A DNA stretch of 64,000 nt from Azolla caroliniana (lineage: Eukaryota > Polypodiophyta): contig JBHGNT010000007.1 of NCBI GenBank assembly GCA_043228905.1, forward strand, positions 11,718,001-11,782,000, read 5' to 3'. The translations under genes were made by a program, and so were the position numbers. The notes under the pieces were generated by a model. That model saw only the letters and a list, made by a program, of their open reading frames with translations, was not told where the DNA came from and did no database searches. Of this stretch, positions 33,801 through 45,325 are shown piece by piece; position 1 is the first letter of the stretch; each line of letters begins with the position of its first letter.

Positions 33801-36270
33801 TGGCAGAAGTGCGTGAGTCGGAGAGCTATGCAGAAGCGGCAAAGGACGCACATTGGCGTGCCGCTATGGAAGAAGAGATGCGAGCACTTGATGCCAACGA
33901 TACATGGAACCTGGTTGACCCTCCCCGTCACAGTAAACCGATCGGATGCATGTGGGTGTACAAGGTAAAGTACAATGCCGACGGTTTAGTTAACCGGTAC
34001 AAGGCCCGATTAGTGGCGAAGGGATACGCACAGACCCATGGAATCGACTATGACGAGACCTTCGCTCCAGTAGTGAAGATGACGACGGTTTGTGTGGTGT
34101 TGGCGGTTGCAGCAGCAAGGGGGTGGCATCTTCACCAGATGGATGTGAAGAATGCATTTCTTCAAGGAGATCTTGAAGAAGAGGTCTTTATGATACAACC
34201 CCTCAGTTTCCACACGGAGATGAACAAGTCGGCGGTACGCCGGCTGAAGAAGTCACTTTATGGCCTGAATCAAGCCCCCCGAGCTTGGAATGCAAACATC
34301 ACGCACCGGTTGCGTAAGATGGGGTTTGCGGCCTCTAAGTCTGACTCTTCGTTGTTCATCCGGCAAGGTCCGGACGGTCCGTTTTGCATATTGCTGTACG
34401 TTGATGATCTGGTCATCACCGGACCCGGATTCGATGAAATCAGCCGAGTCAAGTCCTAGTTGTCGGATGCGTTTGAGAGGAAGGACCTGGGGGACCTTCA
34501 TTATTTTCTTGGGATCGAGGTGATCCGAACGCCCAACAGCATATTGCTCTCACAAAGGCACTATGTGTTAAATATGCTGTACAAGTTCAGCATGACGGAA
34601 TGCCGACCTATCTCTACTCCCGTGGACCGGAACCAGAAGCTCCGTCCCGACTCCAGACCGGCCTGTGATGAGAAATGGTTCAAACAAATTGTCGGAAGCC
34701 TTATATATTTGACCATCACCCGACCCGACATCAGCTATCCGGTAGGTGTGATTAGCCAATTCATGCAGAAGCTGACCGTAGAGCATCTTCAATGCGCGCA
34801 CAGAATACTACGGTATGTAAGCAGCACGAAGGACCGAGGACTGTTATACCGGCGCGGTATAACCGAAGAGTTGGTCGGTTACACAGATGCCGACTGGGCC
34901 GTCGATGCATAAAATCGCCGATCAACCTCCGGTTATATGTTTTCCCTAGGTAGCGCGACTGTTGCGTGGAGCAGCGAAAAGTAGCCAACATTTGCTCTGT
35001 TGAGCACTGAGGCTGAGTATCGGGGCACTACCATTGCCACCTGTGAAGCCATTTGGCTTCGACGACTGCTACAAGACCTATGGATCGGGGTACAGACCCC
35101 GATTCTGATCTTTTGCGACAACATAAGCAGCATGCAGCTCACCAAGAACCCCGTATTCCATGCTCGCACAAAGCACATCGAAGTGCACTATCACTTTGTG
35201 CGTGAGCGTGTCCTGAGCGGTGAGGTCGAACTTTGGTATGTTCACACGGATCGGCAAGTTGCCGAAATCTTCACCAAACCACTCGGATTAGACAAGTTGC
35301 AGCACTTCACCGAAATGCTTGGTATTCAGCATCTCGACGTGCCACACTTGAAGGGGAGAACGGGCAAATGCAAAGAGACTACAACTTGCGCCGGTGAGGG
35401 AAGAACCGACGAAGGGAGAGTCAAGAAGAAGATAGGAGCCGAGACGACAAAGGAAGTCGACACATCCGAACAAGTCGGAATAAGCGGCAACAGCGGCAGA
35501 GTCAAGAAGGACAGAGCCGACTAGAAGAAGAAGGCCAAGACCTGGACATGGTCCGATGTGGTGAAGGGACTGGAACCAAAAGACGAATCGGAAGCAACCG
35601 ATTCAGATAAGAGTTGGAACGAATCGGACACAGTCGATTCGGCTCAACAGACAGATTCGGAAGAACTAGATCAATTCAAGGCCAAGAGGACGAGAAGGCA
35701 GCGAAAGTCGACGCCAACACGAAGCAATCGGCGAACCGGCACGCGACGAAGTCACAACATCAAGGGAGCTGAATTGGGTCTGTTGAGTAGACAAGCCGAC
35801 TGAGGAGGTCGAGGTGCGCAGAACAAAGAGGGGTCGCGGCAAACAGAACCGGACCGGACGAGGAGCGCGAGCAAGGCGGAGTAACGCCAGAAGGAGTCGG
35901 GCCGAAGGACCAGTTGACACAGACATTAACACTACGACTGGACCTTAAGTTGAGCTTGAGGGGGAGTGTTGAGTGGCAAGCTCAATTGGAGCCGAATCGG
36001 CTAGATAAGCCTTAGCAGGTGAGTGAGACGGATCGGTGAGCCGGTGAGCACCCGGTGAGCAAAGAACTAGTGAATTGCGGAGCCGGTCAGCCGGATCCAT
36101 TAGTAACCGGAAGCCTAGTAGCAGCTAGACTACTAGGGATTTATTACTCTCGTAGTTAATGTCAGGCGCTCGAGTGAGCATTGAAGTACACCGTACTTCT
36201 GTTATTCCGTATGGACTTGTATAAAAGTGTTCACTAAACACATACTATGTACAGAGCGTTGATATAATTT
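30524..36270 (+). mobile_element. Cop-8: near-complete copia inserted in Cop-7
   Basis: The 5' LTR (30524-30964, 441 bp, TGTTGAGCGGC to TTTTTACA) is followed directly by a PBS, TGGTATCAGTGC (one base off the usual site), at 30965-30976. The internal region runs to the PPT GAGGGGGAG (35958-35966). The 3' LTR starts at 35967 and is cut off at 36270, where a duplicated Cop-7 segment begins. Left TSD GGTGG (30519-30523). By hand the two LTRs differ at about 28 of 304 aligned positions, so it is not recent. Confidence 0.88.
31048..35803 (+). pseudogene. Cop-8 gag-pol relic with C-terminal extension
   Basis: Gag starts MDRGMASSLPMEKLDRTNYA at 31048. An intact knuckle, CWYCGKKGHRESEC, lies near 31838-31880. 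Protease has YVDSGASNHM (about 32068). Integrase (32450-33230) has HKRIGHVNYRRL, FIDDYSRHTW and YTPEQNGVAERKN. A one-base frameshift near 33177 separates it from RT (about 33850-34520), which has QMDVKNAFLQG and intact YVDD. RNase H (34520-35350) includes YTDADWAV and ends in ADxFTKPLG. An extension of ~150 residues (35353-35803) follows, with TWSDVVKGLEP, DSDKSWNES, AKRTRRQRKSTP and GLLSRQAD before the final TGA. Premature stops include 31375, 32137, 32701, 34457 and 34910. Not functional as it stands. Confidence 0.88.
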
Positions 36271-37221
36271 CCGGCTCCTTCTAGCGTTGTTTCGCCTTGC
36301 TCGCGCTCCTCATCCGGTCCGGTCCCATTTCCTACGACCCTTCTGGTTCCGCGCACCTCGACCTCCTCGTCCGGCCTATCTGCTCAGCAGGCCCATCTCA
36401 ACTCCTTGGCTGTGACGACTTCGACACTTGTCAACCCCTTGGTTCCTCCGTTTAGGTGTCGACTTCCACTGCCTTCTCGTCCGCTTGGCCTTTATTTGTT
36501 TCGGCTCCTCCGAACCTTGAACCGAATCAGCTTCCTCTGATTCATTCCAACTCTTGTCCGAGTTGATAATCTCCAACTAGTCTTCCGTTTCTAGGCCCTT
36601 CACCACATCGGACCACGTCCGGGTCTTGGTTTGCTTCTCGTCGACCCAGTCCTTCTTGACTCTATCGCCTCTGCTGCTTGCTCCGACTTGTTCAGATGTA
36701 CCGTCTCCTTCATTCAACTCGTCTTCCTTTTTCTGCTTATCTCCCCCCTTGGTTCTTTCTTCCTCTCCGGCTCCTTGTCCGGTGCCATCCGTTCCCGTTC
36801 TTGTTCTCCCCTTCAAGTGCGGCACATCGAGATGCTGAATGCCGAGCATCTCTGAAAAATGTTGCAACTAGTCCAATCTGAGTGGCTTGGTAAAGATATC
36901 AGTAACTTGCCAATCCATGTGAACATACCGAAGTTCAACTTCACCGCTTAGGACCCGCTCACGTACAAAGTGATAATGCACTTCTATGTGCTTTGTCTGA
37001 GCATGGAATACGGGATTCTTGGTGAGCTGTATGTTGCTTATGTTGTCGTAGTAGATCAGGATCGGGGTCTAGAAGCAGTCGCCGAAGCCAGATGGCTTCA
37101 CATGTGGCAATGGTAGTTCCTCGGTATTCAGCCTCAGTGCTCGATAGAGCCATTGTTGGCTGCTTTTTGATGCTCTACGCAAAAGCCGCACTACCAAGAG
37201 AAAACCTGAAACCAGAGGTGG
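36271..37221 (-). pseudogene. Cop-7 RNase H and extension, duplicated copy
   Basis: Nearly identical to 29222-30523, but with a single instead of threefold RNase H repeat. It starts inside the Cop-8 3' LTR junction (36270/36271) and ends at the target GGTGG (37217-37221). The motifs ADIFTKPL (partly mutated), KTRTWSDVVKGLETED, SDKSWNES and KRTRRQWKSTP are readable. Confidence 0.85.
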
Positions 37222-37656
37222 TGTTGAGCGGCAAGCTTAATTGGAGCTGGATCGGCTGGATAAGCTTGAGCCGGTGAGCGAGATGGATCGGTGAGCCGGT
37301 GAGCACCCGGTGATCAAAGAGCCAGTGAGCTAGGGAGCCGGTCATCTGGATCCATCAGTAACCGGAAGCCTAGTAGCAACTAGACTACTAGGGAGTTATT
37401 ACTCTCGTAGTTATTGTCAGGCGCTCGAGTGAGCATTGAAGTACACCGTACTTTTGTCAGTCTGTATGGACTTGTATAAAAGTGTTCGCTAAACACATAC
37501 TATGTACAGAGCGTTGATAGAATTTTTTGAATAGAGGTTCTTGTTCTCTCTCTCTCTCTCTGTGTCTCTCCCGCGTAATGTTAAGCTCTCCATTAAACTT
37601 GTTCTCTGTTCTCTGTGTTCTGTTTTTATTGCTTCCGGACGCTATTTGTTTTTACA
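37222..37656 (+). repeat. Solo LTR with intact TSD in Cop-7 copy 2
   Basis: 435 bp, TGTTGAGCGGC to TTTTTACA, between GGTGG (37217-37221) and GGTGG (37657-37661). It sits at the same target position as the Cop-8 5' LTR and is closer to it (about 17 differences in 304 by hand) than to the Cop-8 3' LTR. Confidence 0.92.
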
Positions 37657-38108
37657 GGTGGATCGACGGTCCGATGCATCACCAGCTCAGTCGGCATCTG
37701 TGTATCCGACTAGCTCTTCAGCTATACAGTGTCGGTATAGCAGTCTCCGGTCCTTTGTGCTGCTCACGTATCGCAATAGTCGATACACGCATTGAAGGTG
37801 CTCCACGGTTGGCTTCTGCATAAACTGGCTGATCACCCCAACTGGAAAACTGATGTCAGGTCGGGTGATCGCCAAGTATAGAAGGCTTCTGACAATTCGT
37901 CGGAACCGTTTCTCATTACAGGCCAGTCCGGAGTCGGGACGTAGCTTCAGGTTCCGGTCTAGGGGCTTAGAGATCGGTCGACATTCTGTCATGCCAAACT
38001 TGTATAGCATATTCAACACATAATGGCGTTGTGAGAGCAATATGCCGTCAGGAGTCTGGATCACCTCAATCCCAAGAAAATAATGAAGGTCCCCCAGGTG
38101 CTTCATTT
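37657..38108 (-). pseudogene. Cop-7 RNase H/RT remainder
   Basis: Minus strand from HLGDLHYFLGIEV (about 38108) through LRPDSGLACNEKRF and [15 protein letters not shown] to YTDAD. It is directly continuous with the pol piece left of the solo LTR. Truncated at 38108, where unrelated coiled-coil sequence begins, so the catalytic YVDD half of RT is gone. Confidence 0.85.
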
Positions 38109-39231
38109 GGTTCCAATCAACATCACCATGTCCCGCACATTGTCCATTTGATTTCTCGCAAATTTTGTCGTTGCCATGTCTTTTTCGCGTAGTAGTCTTC
38201 GACTTCATCTCTAAATGGGGGTCGCCTCAGTGGTCGCCAATTGTTCCCCTGCCAGGGACAAGAAATCGTCCAACAACTCCTCCTAGATGGTTACAATACT
38301 CTCTGCATCCATCTTGTAGAAGTTGTCATTGTCCTTTCTCCGGTTTTCCGCATCCGCTCGTAGCATCTGTAATTCCGCCGCTTGTTGTGCCCATTTTGAC
38401 CACCATTGCACTGAGCTTTCACCAATCATACTCTTTGTTCGTTCTTTCCATGCCAGCACAATGGCGCCGATCCGGCCGAGCCCCATCTTGGATTTGTCCT
38501 CCGTAGCCTGCTTTTCCTCCTTTAACTTCTTTATCAGGCCCGCGGTTGCCTGTGCCTGCACCTCATATTCCAGGAATTGAGTTTGATAATGTTCTGAACT
38601 CTGTTCAGTGCCATCTTTGCTCGTTCTATCTCCTCATAATGCTACTAGTTGAGCTCCATCCGGTCCCTTGCCGCTTCTTCCAGTGCCTTTGCCATGTCGA
38701 CCGCCTTGGTCCGTTCTTCCGCCAATGCCTCCGTCACCCTATTGACTTCCTTCCGGAGTTTCCCTAGCTTCTCTTGCTGCAGATCATCTTTTGCCATCAA
38801 CTTCTTGTGCTCCGCATCCAAATACTTGTGATCCCGGTGCAATCATTCAAAATCCTCCGTCTTCTCCTTCATCTTTTGGTATATTTGGCATCGGGCGCGG
38901 TCTTCTTGGTCTTTCTGATGTTGGAGTTCTTCTTTGAGCCGCTCGATTTCGGTTTCCGCCGATCGTTGGAGCTTATCCTTCTCTTGTAGTAGCTTCTCCT
39001 TTTCTTCCTTCAACCCGTCATTTAATTGGCAGCTTTTCCAGAGATTTTCTTCGAGTCTTCGTTCTCATCCTCCACTGCCTTCTTCTGCTCTCGTTCTCTA
39101 GCCCTCAAGGCCTCCTGGGCTTCTAACTCTTCCCTGAGAGTGGAGACTTCTTGCTCTCATGTGATGCTTGTGTCCGATGTTGTAGGAGCTACCGGCGTGT
39201 TAGCCGTCGAGGTCGAGAAATGCAACATGGT
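38109..39231 (-). pseudogene. Coiled-coil protein relic
   Basis: A minus-strand reading from ATG at about 39229 (MLHFSTSTANTPVAPTT) gives long charged heptad-rich stretches. These include STLREELEAQEALRARERE, KLLQEKDKLQRSAETEIERL, EHKKLMAKDDLQQEKLGKL and EELLDDFLSLAGEQ. In-frame stops and at least one frameshift break it. Trp-rich WWSKWAQQAAELQML near 38400 is unusual. I do not recognise a named family. It could be a host coiled-coil gene or the N-terminal part of a retroelement-borne protein. It abuts truncated Cop-7 RT on the left. Confidence 0.5.
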
Positions 39232-39492
39232 GATGTTGTGTGAGATGACTTTGCAAAAGGATACGCACCAAATGTATGTTCAAGCGTGTTTCCGAAAGCG
39301 GTTAGCGACAATGTGTGTGTTTTGAAAAGCGTGGTGCAAGATGCACGGCTGGACAAATAGTGACGTAGAGGGAACCAGTGCCAGCACGACCGGAAAGAGA
39401 AGCCCACTAGGAGACTGTGGAGGAAGATGTAGTGTGTGGAGTAGAGGCCAGCAGGATGTGTTGAGAATTGCAGGCGACTTTCAAACGACTCG

Positions 39493-39870
39493 ATGAGTGC
39501 AAATGACAACTCAAACCTCACAAGTGTCACATTGGTGGAAAAGAGGTAGTGATGCTTGGACATGTGGTATCTCTTCAAGGAATCAAGGTGGATCCATCAA
39601 AGATTAAGGCACGGGAAGCTCTACCTTACACGAATGATATTAAGTCATTGGAAACATTTGAACAAAAGGTGCGTTATTTTGAAAGGTTTATCCATATGCT
39701 AGCCCAAGTGCTTTATCCGTTTAGAGTCATCCTACACACCAATGCCTTTGTATGGAATCCTTTTCTAGAAGAAACTTTTATCGGTGCTATTCTTAGGCAA
39801 CATGATCCTCATAATAAACTTATATGCATCCTATTTACTTTATTAGTAGAGCCATAAGTGATGTGGAAAA
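39493..39870 (+). pseudogene. Ty3/gypsy RT-RNase H fragment
   Basis: The plus strand reads KCHIGGKEVVMLGHVVSLQG, IKVDPSKIKA, ETFEQKVRYFERFIHMLAQV and ILRQHDPHNKLI, then (after a frameshift) PIYFISRAISDVEN. This is the gypsy RT C-terminus and RNase H start. A deletion removes residues between FVWNP and FLEET. The Cop-9 3' LTR interrupts it at 39870. Confidence 0.85.
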
Positions 39871-40324
39871 TGTGCAGAATAGCACTCGGCCACAACCGAG
39901 ACTCAAACACTTTATGAAAGAACAAAATAGAAATGGAGGTTTGTACACTTACACAAAAGAGACGACACAAGATGTTTACATGGAAAGCCCTAATAGCGAA
40001 AAAACACGTGAGCCAGAGGCAACGACCTCGAGCTCTGTATCTTCGCCAACCAACGGCTTCTCTTTTCTCTCTCTCTGTGTACAACTATAATACAACTAAC
40101 AACAACAACAACAACCTTACAAAGTGATTGCCCTAACTGATTACAAATATAGCCTTTACAGGCACACCAGAAATATATTTCCAGATATGTCCCTGGATCT
40201 GGTTCACACCGGATCCATCCGGATACCTTCCGATTCAGTCTGGTTGCTGCATCCAGTATGGTTTCTTCCTTCGGCTCCTCCGGATCTCATCCAGATTGCA
40301 TCCGGAGGGACCAAACTCCCAACA

Positions 40325-43300
40325 AACTCCCCCTTCACTCCGACATGGGATTTCTTGTTAGTCAGATCCGTCTCTGGCACATGTCCAGTTTGTCGGCTGA
40401 TAGCACCTTGGTCAGCATATCCGACCCGTTCTCCTCCGTGTGGATCTTCATCAACACGAAGTCTTGATCTTCTACCTTCTCCCGGAGCCAATGATATGTT
40501 CTCTGGATGTGCTTGGTCTGGGAATGGTAGGCTAGTATTCCTCCTGTCAGATCCCTAGCTCTCCGATGAAGTCCTTCATCCAGATTACTTCCTTGCCAAC
40601 TTCCACATCTACCATGTACTCCGCTTTCATTGTTGATAGTGCAACGAACTTCTGCAGCCTCGACTACCACGATACGGCCCCCCTTCATATGTCACGACAT
40701 ATCGGGATGCGGACCGATTGGTATCCGCATCAGCCGGCATATTTGACTTCGTAAAGCCTTCTAGTTGGGGTTTACCTGAGCCGAACCAAAGGAACATACT
40801 CGAGGTGCCTTTCAATTATTAGAGTATCCCCTTGACCGCATTCTAGTGTTCTCTTCCCGAATTGCTCATGAACCGGTTGATCACTCCGACAGCGTATCCG
40901 ATATCTAGTCGGGTGCACACTATCGTGTACATCAAGCTTCCGACGGTAGAGGCATATGGTATCTCCAACTTGCAGTTTGCCTAAAGTGTCGACCCGACCG
41001 GCTTCGCATCCAACATGTTGAACCGTTTAAGCACCTTTTTCACGTACTTCTCCTATGACAGCCATAGCAATTTCTTTGACCGGTACCGAATTATGTGCAT
41101 CCCTAGTATCTGTCTCGTCAGACCCAAATCTTTCATTGAGAAGGTCCGGTTCAAAGCCTTCTTTAGATTTCCGATTTTGGTTCAGTTTGCTCCGTCAAAT
41201 TTCTTCACGAACACGCTGTGGTCAACTTGTGTCTTGTGGTACCCTTGGTCGATCATGAAGGAGTCGAACGTTCGGTACCATTGCTGGGGAGCTTGCTGCA
41301 ATCCGTATAAGCTCTTCTTCAACGGACACACTAGGTGCTACTTCCCTTTCTTCTCAAATCCTTCCGGTTGCTGCATGTAGATCTCTTCTTCGAGGTCGCC
41401 ATGTAGGAATGTCGTCTTGACGTCCAATCGCTCTACCTCGAGGTCCATGCTTGCCGCTACGCTCAACACCGTTCGGATGGATGTAGATCTCTTCTTCGAG
41501 GTCGCCATGTAGGAATGTCGTCTTGACGTCCAATCACTCTACCTCGAGGTCCATGCTTGCCGCTATGCTCAACACCGTTCATTGAGAAGGTCCGGTTCAA
41601 AGCCTTCTTTAGATTTCCGATTTTGGTTCAGTTTGCTCCGTCAAATTTCTTCACGAACACGCAGTGGTCAACTTGTGTCTTGTGGTACCCTTGGTCGATC
41701 ATGAAGGAGTCGAACGTTTGGTACCATTGTTGGGGAGCTTGCTTCAATCCGTATAAGCTCTTCTTCAACGGACACACTAGGTGCTACTTCCCTTTCTTCT
41801 CAAATCCTTCCTGTTGCTGCATGTAGATCTCTTCTTCGAGGTCGCCATGTAGGAATGCCGTCTTGACGTCCAATCGCTCTACCTCGAGGTCCATGCTTGC
41901 CGCTACGCTCAACACCGTTCGGATGGATGTAGATCTCTTCTTCGAGGTCGCCATGTAGGAATGTCGTCTTGACGTCCAATCGCTCTACCTCGAGGTCCAT
42001 GCTTCCCGCTACGCTCAACACCGTTCATTGAGAAGGTCTGGTTCAAAGCCTTCTTTAGATTTCCGATTTTGGTTCAGTTTGCTCCATCAAATTTCTTCAC
42101 GAACACGCAGTGGTCAGCTTGTGTCTTGTGGTACCCTTGGTCGATCATGAAGGAGTCGAACGTTCGGTACCATTGCTGGGGAGCTTGCTTCAATCTGTAT
42201 AAGCTCTTCTTCAACGAACACACTAGGTGCTACTTCCCTTTCTTCTCAAATCCTTCCGGTTGCTGCATGTAGATCTCTTCTTCGAGGTCGCCATGTAGCA
42301 ATGCCGTCTTGACGTCCAATCGCTCTACCTCAAGGTCCATGCTTGCCGCTACGCTCAACACCGTTCGGACGGATGTCATCTTTACTACCGAGGAAAATAT
42401 CTCGTCGAAATCCACTCCTTTCTTCTATTGAAAGCCCTTCACCACAATCCGGGCCTTGTACCTCGGTGGATTTCTGGCGTCTCTCGATTTCCGCTTGTAC
42501 ACCCACTTCTTCCGTAGTGCCCTCTTTCCTTTCGGCAACTCCGTCACTTCATATGTGTGGTTCTCATGTAGGGAATCCATCCCGTCCTGCATGGCACTCA
42601 ACCACTTGTGGTTGTGGGTGTCTTTCTTTGCTTCTTCGAAGCTCTTCGGCTCCCCCTCATCGGTCAGCAATATGTGCTCTGCATCCGGAAATCTTTGGGG
42701 GGCTCTTCTCTCTCTGAGAGTGTATCTTCGTCCTTGGTCTTCAACTACCGGTTCCTCCATTTGTTCTTCATCTGAATCTGATTCAGGGTCTTGACCAATT
42801 CCAGTGTCCAGAACTTCTTCTTTGGTAGGTCCGGATTCTTGTCCGACTGCGACTGGTTCTTTGAGTGTCGTCCGGCTTTCGGCCGGATGATTCCTTGTGT
42901 CTTTTGACCAATCTCTGTCGGTAAATCTGGAGTCCGCTATCTTCTTCTCTGACTCCCAGTCGACAATAGTCTTGTGTTCCATGAAGACTATGTCTCGACT
43001 CTGAAACACCTTCTTGTCGACCAAGTGCCACACTTGGTAGCCGAACTCATCATCGTCGTATCCAAGGAATATGCATAGCCGGAACTTCGGATCCAACTTT
43101 TCTCTCTTAACCTTTGCAACATGCACATAAGCGAGACAATTGAATACCTTCAGATGTTGGTAAGACATATCTTTATCGATTCGTACTCTCTGTGGTGTGT
43201 CTCCTCCCAAGGGTGCTGATGGTGATCTGTTAATCATGTACGCCGTTGTAATCAATGCCTCAACCCAAAACGTCTTGTATAACTTTGCATGTGGTAGCAT

Positions 43301-45114
43301 GCTTCAGACTCTCTCCATTATGGTTTGGTTCATTCGTTCAGTTAGAACGTTCAATTCCGGTGTCTTTGGCACGGTAAATTCGAGCCAGATTCCTTTCGAC
43401 CGAAAATACTCCTTGAACTGCTCCCGGTATTCACCTCTGTTATTTGCTCAAACCGCCTTTAGCTTCAGGCCAGTTTCCCTTTCCACTCGCGCGTGGAGCT
43501 CCTTGAAGACGGACAACACATGAGCCTTCGTCTTCAACGGTGAGACCCACAACTTCCGGTTGTGGTCGTCTATGAACGTCACGAAGTATTTCAATCTGAC
43601 ATGTGACTTCGTGTCCACTTGACACACATTGGTATGCACCAACTCCAATGGTGCATTCCATCTCATTGGTGGTCTTGACTGGAAGGAGGTTCGATTTTTC
43701 TTGCGGCTAAGCAATCAATGCACTTCTCAAGATGCATGTCTTTCACCTCCAGAATGAGGTTATCTTCGGCAAGTTTTCTCATCCCCTTCTGACTCATATG
43801 ACACAGTCTCTTGTGCCACAACTCACTGGCATTGTGGGATTCTACGTTCACTTCTTCCCAACATATCCGGGCGTGCATCAGGTACAACGTGTTGATCTTC
43901 CAGGCTTGAGCCACGATCAGGCTTCCTTTGCTGAATTTCATGACTCCGTTCCGGATGCTACCCGTGTAGCCTTCATCATCTAACCGACTGACTGATATCA
44001 GGTTCAACCGAACCTCTGGAACGTGTCAGACATCCTTCACAAGCAACTTGCACCCGGTTGATGTCGTCCAACACACATCTCCTATGCCGACAATTCAGCA
44101 TGACCCTTCATTCCCCATCCGGACATAGCTAAGATCTCTGGCTCTATAGGACGAGAAGCATTTCCAGTTCGGTGTCAAGTGGAATGATGCTCCGGAATCG
44201 ACAACCCACATTGTCTCGTTGCCCACAAGTTTTAATGCATTCTCCTTGGTGATGAGCAACAGTTCTTCTTCACTTGTTGCAATCGCCGACGTTCCTTTCC
44301 GATCCGGACCTCTCCGGTCCGAACTCTTCTTCGAATCGGTGGTGTCAGACCCTTTCCCTTTCTGAAAATGCCGACAGTTCTTATGGAAGTGCCCCAGCTT
44401 CCCACAATAGAAGCAAGTAGGCCTCCCCCTTGACGTTGATCTCGTCCCCGATTTGTCCCAGTTGTGGGGCTCCGATTTTAGCCTCTTCTCTGTTTTTGGT
44501 CATCTTCCGTAACACAAAGCCTTCGAGTCGGTTCCGGATTCCCGATCCTTCCGGCGAGTTTCTTCATCTAGCAAGCTTGATTTTACCCTTGCTAGGGACA
44601 ACTGCTTTCCTTCCGGCCAAGCGTTGCCCAAAGTGACAACTAGCATCTCCCAACTATCCGGGAGGGAACCGAGCAAGAGCAATGCAAGTACCTTGTCGGA
44701 CAGAGGTACTTCAAGCGAAGTTGTTTGATTTATGAGCCCCTGGAATCCGTTCATGTGCTCCACCATGCTGGATCCGTCTTGGTACCGGAGTCTCACTAAC
44801 TTCCGGAATACCGAAACCCAATTTACGGGGTCTTTGCTCTCCAGCATGGTGCCGATTTTCTCCCAAAGCACATGAGCCTTACTTTCTTCATTGAAGTTTT
44901 TGTACATGCTCATGTCGATGAAGCACCGTATGTATGCCGTCGTCTTCATGTGCATCATCTCCCATGTCGTGGCATCGATCTTGTTCGGTTTCTTGTCCCC
45001 AAACTATACTGGCAGCAAGAGATCTTTGACCACGAGCATGTCCTTCATCGTCGACTTCCACACTAGGTAGTTGGGGCCGGTGAGCTTGAACATGCTTCCA
45101 AATGACTCTTCCAT
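40325..45114 (-). pseudogene. Cop-9 gag-pol relic with RT triplication
   Basis: Gag starts at 45114 (MEESFGSMFKLTGPNYLVW). The knuckle CFYCGKLGHFHKNC is intact (about 44420-44378). Protease is reduced. The GAG-pre-integrase region (44007-43663) has LWHKRLCHMSQKGMRKLAED. Integrase spans about 43714-43300. The linker and RT start lie at 42425-43300. RT contains three tandem copies of a 446-bp block (41135-42367), and in all three the residues around YVDD are deleted, so KFDGAN runs directly to TKIGNLKKAL. RNase H (about 41030-40360) is degraded, with DMLTKVLSADKL. A stop lies in gag (PV*F). Several further stops and the frame-breaking repeats make it dead. Confidence 0.87.
41135..42367. repeat. 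Threefold 446-bp repeat in Cop-9 RT
   Basis: ATTGAGAAGGTCYGGTTCAA begins copies at 41135, 41581 and 42027, exact periods of 446 bp. Copies 1 and 2 end with a second, 107-bp duplication (TGTAGATCTCTTCTTCGAGG at 41375 and 41482). Neither length is a multiple of three, so the frame is broken. Confidence 0.93.
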
Positions 45115-45325
45115 TTTCTTGTTCGCTCTGATACCAGATTGTGTGGAATAGCACTCGGCCACAACCGAGATTCAAACACTTTATGAAAGAACAAAACAAA
45201 AATGGAGGTTCATACAGTTACACAAAAGAAACGACACAAGATGTTTACATGGAAAGCCCTAATACGGAAAAACCATGGGAGCCCACAGACTACAACTATC
45301 ACTATATGAGAAAGGAGGTGCAACA

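Larger units (their letters stand above)
39871..45315 (-). mobile_element. Cop-9: copia element, Cop-1 lineage
   Basis: 3' LTR 39871-40324 (TGTGCAGAATAG to CTCCCAACA), next to a pyrimidine-rich PPT complement (40325-40341). PBS complement GCTCTGATACCA at 45125-45136. A partial 5' LTR follows (45140 to about 45315), truncated. Left flank GAAAA is a possible TSD half; the partner is lost. Inserted in a gypsy fragment. Confidence 0.85.
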
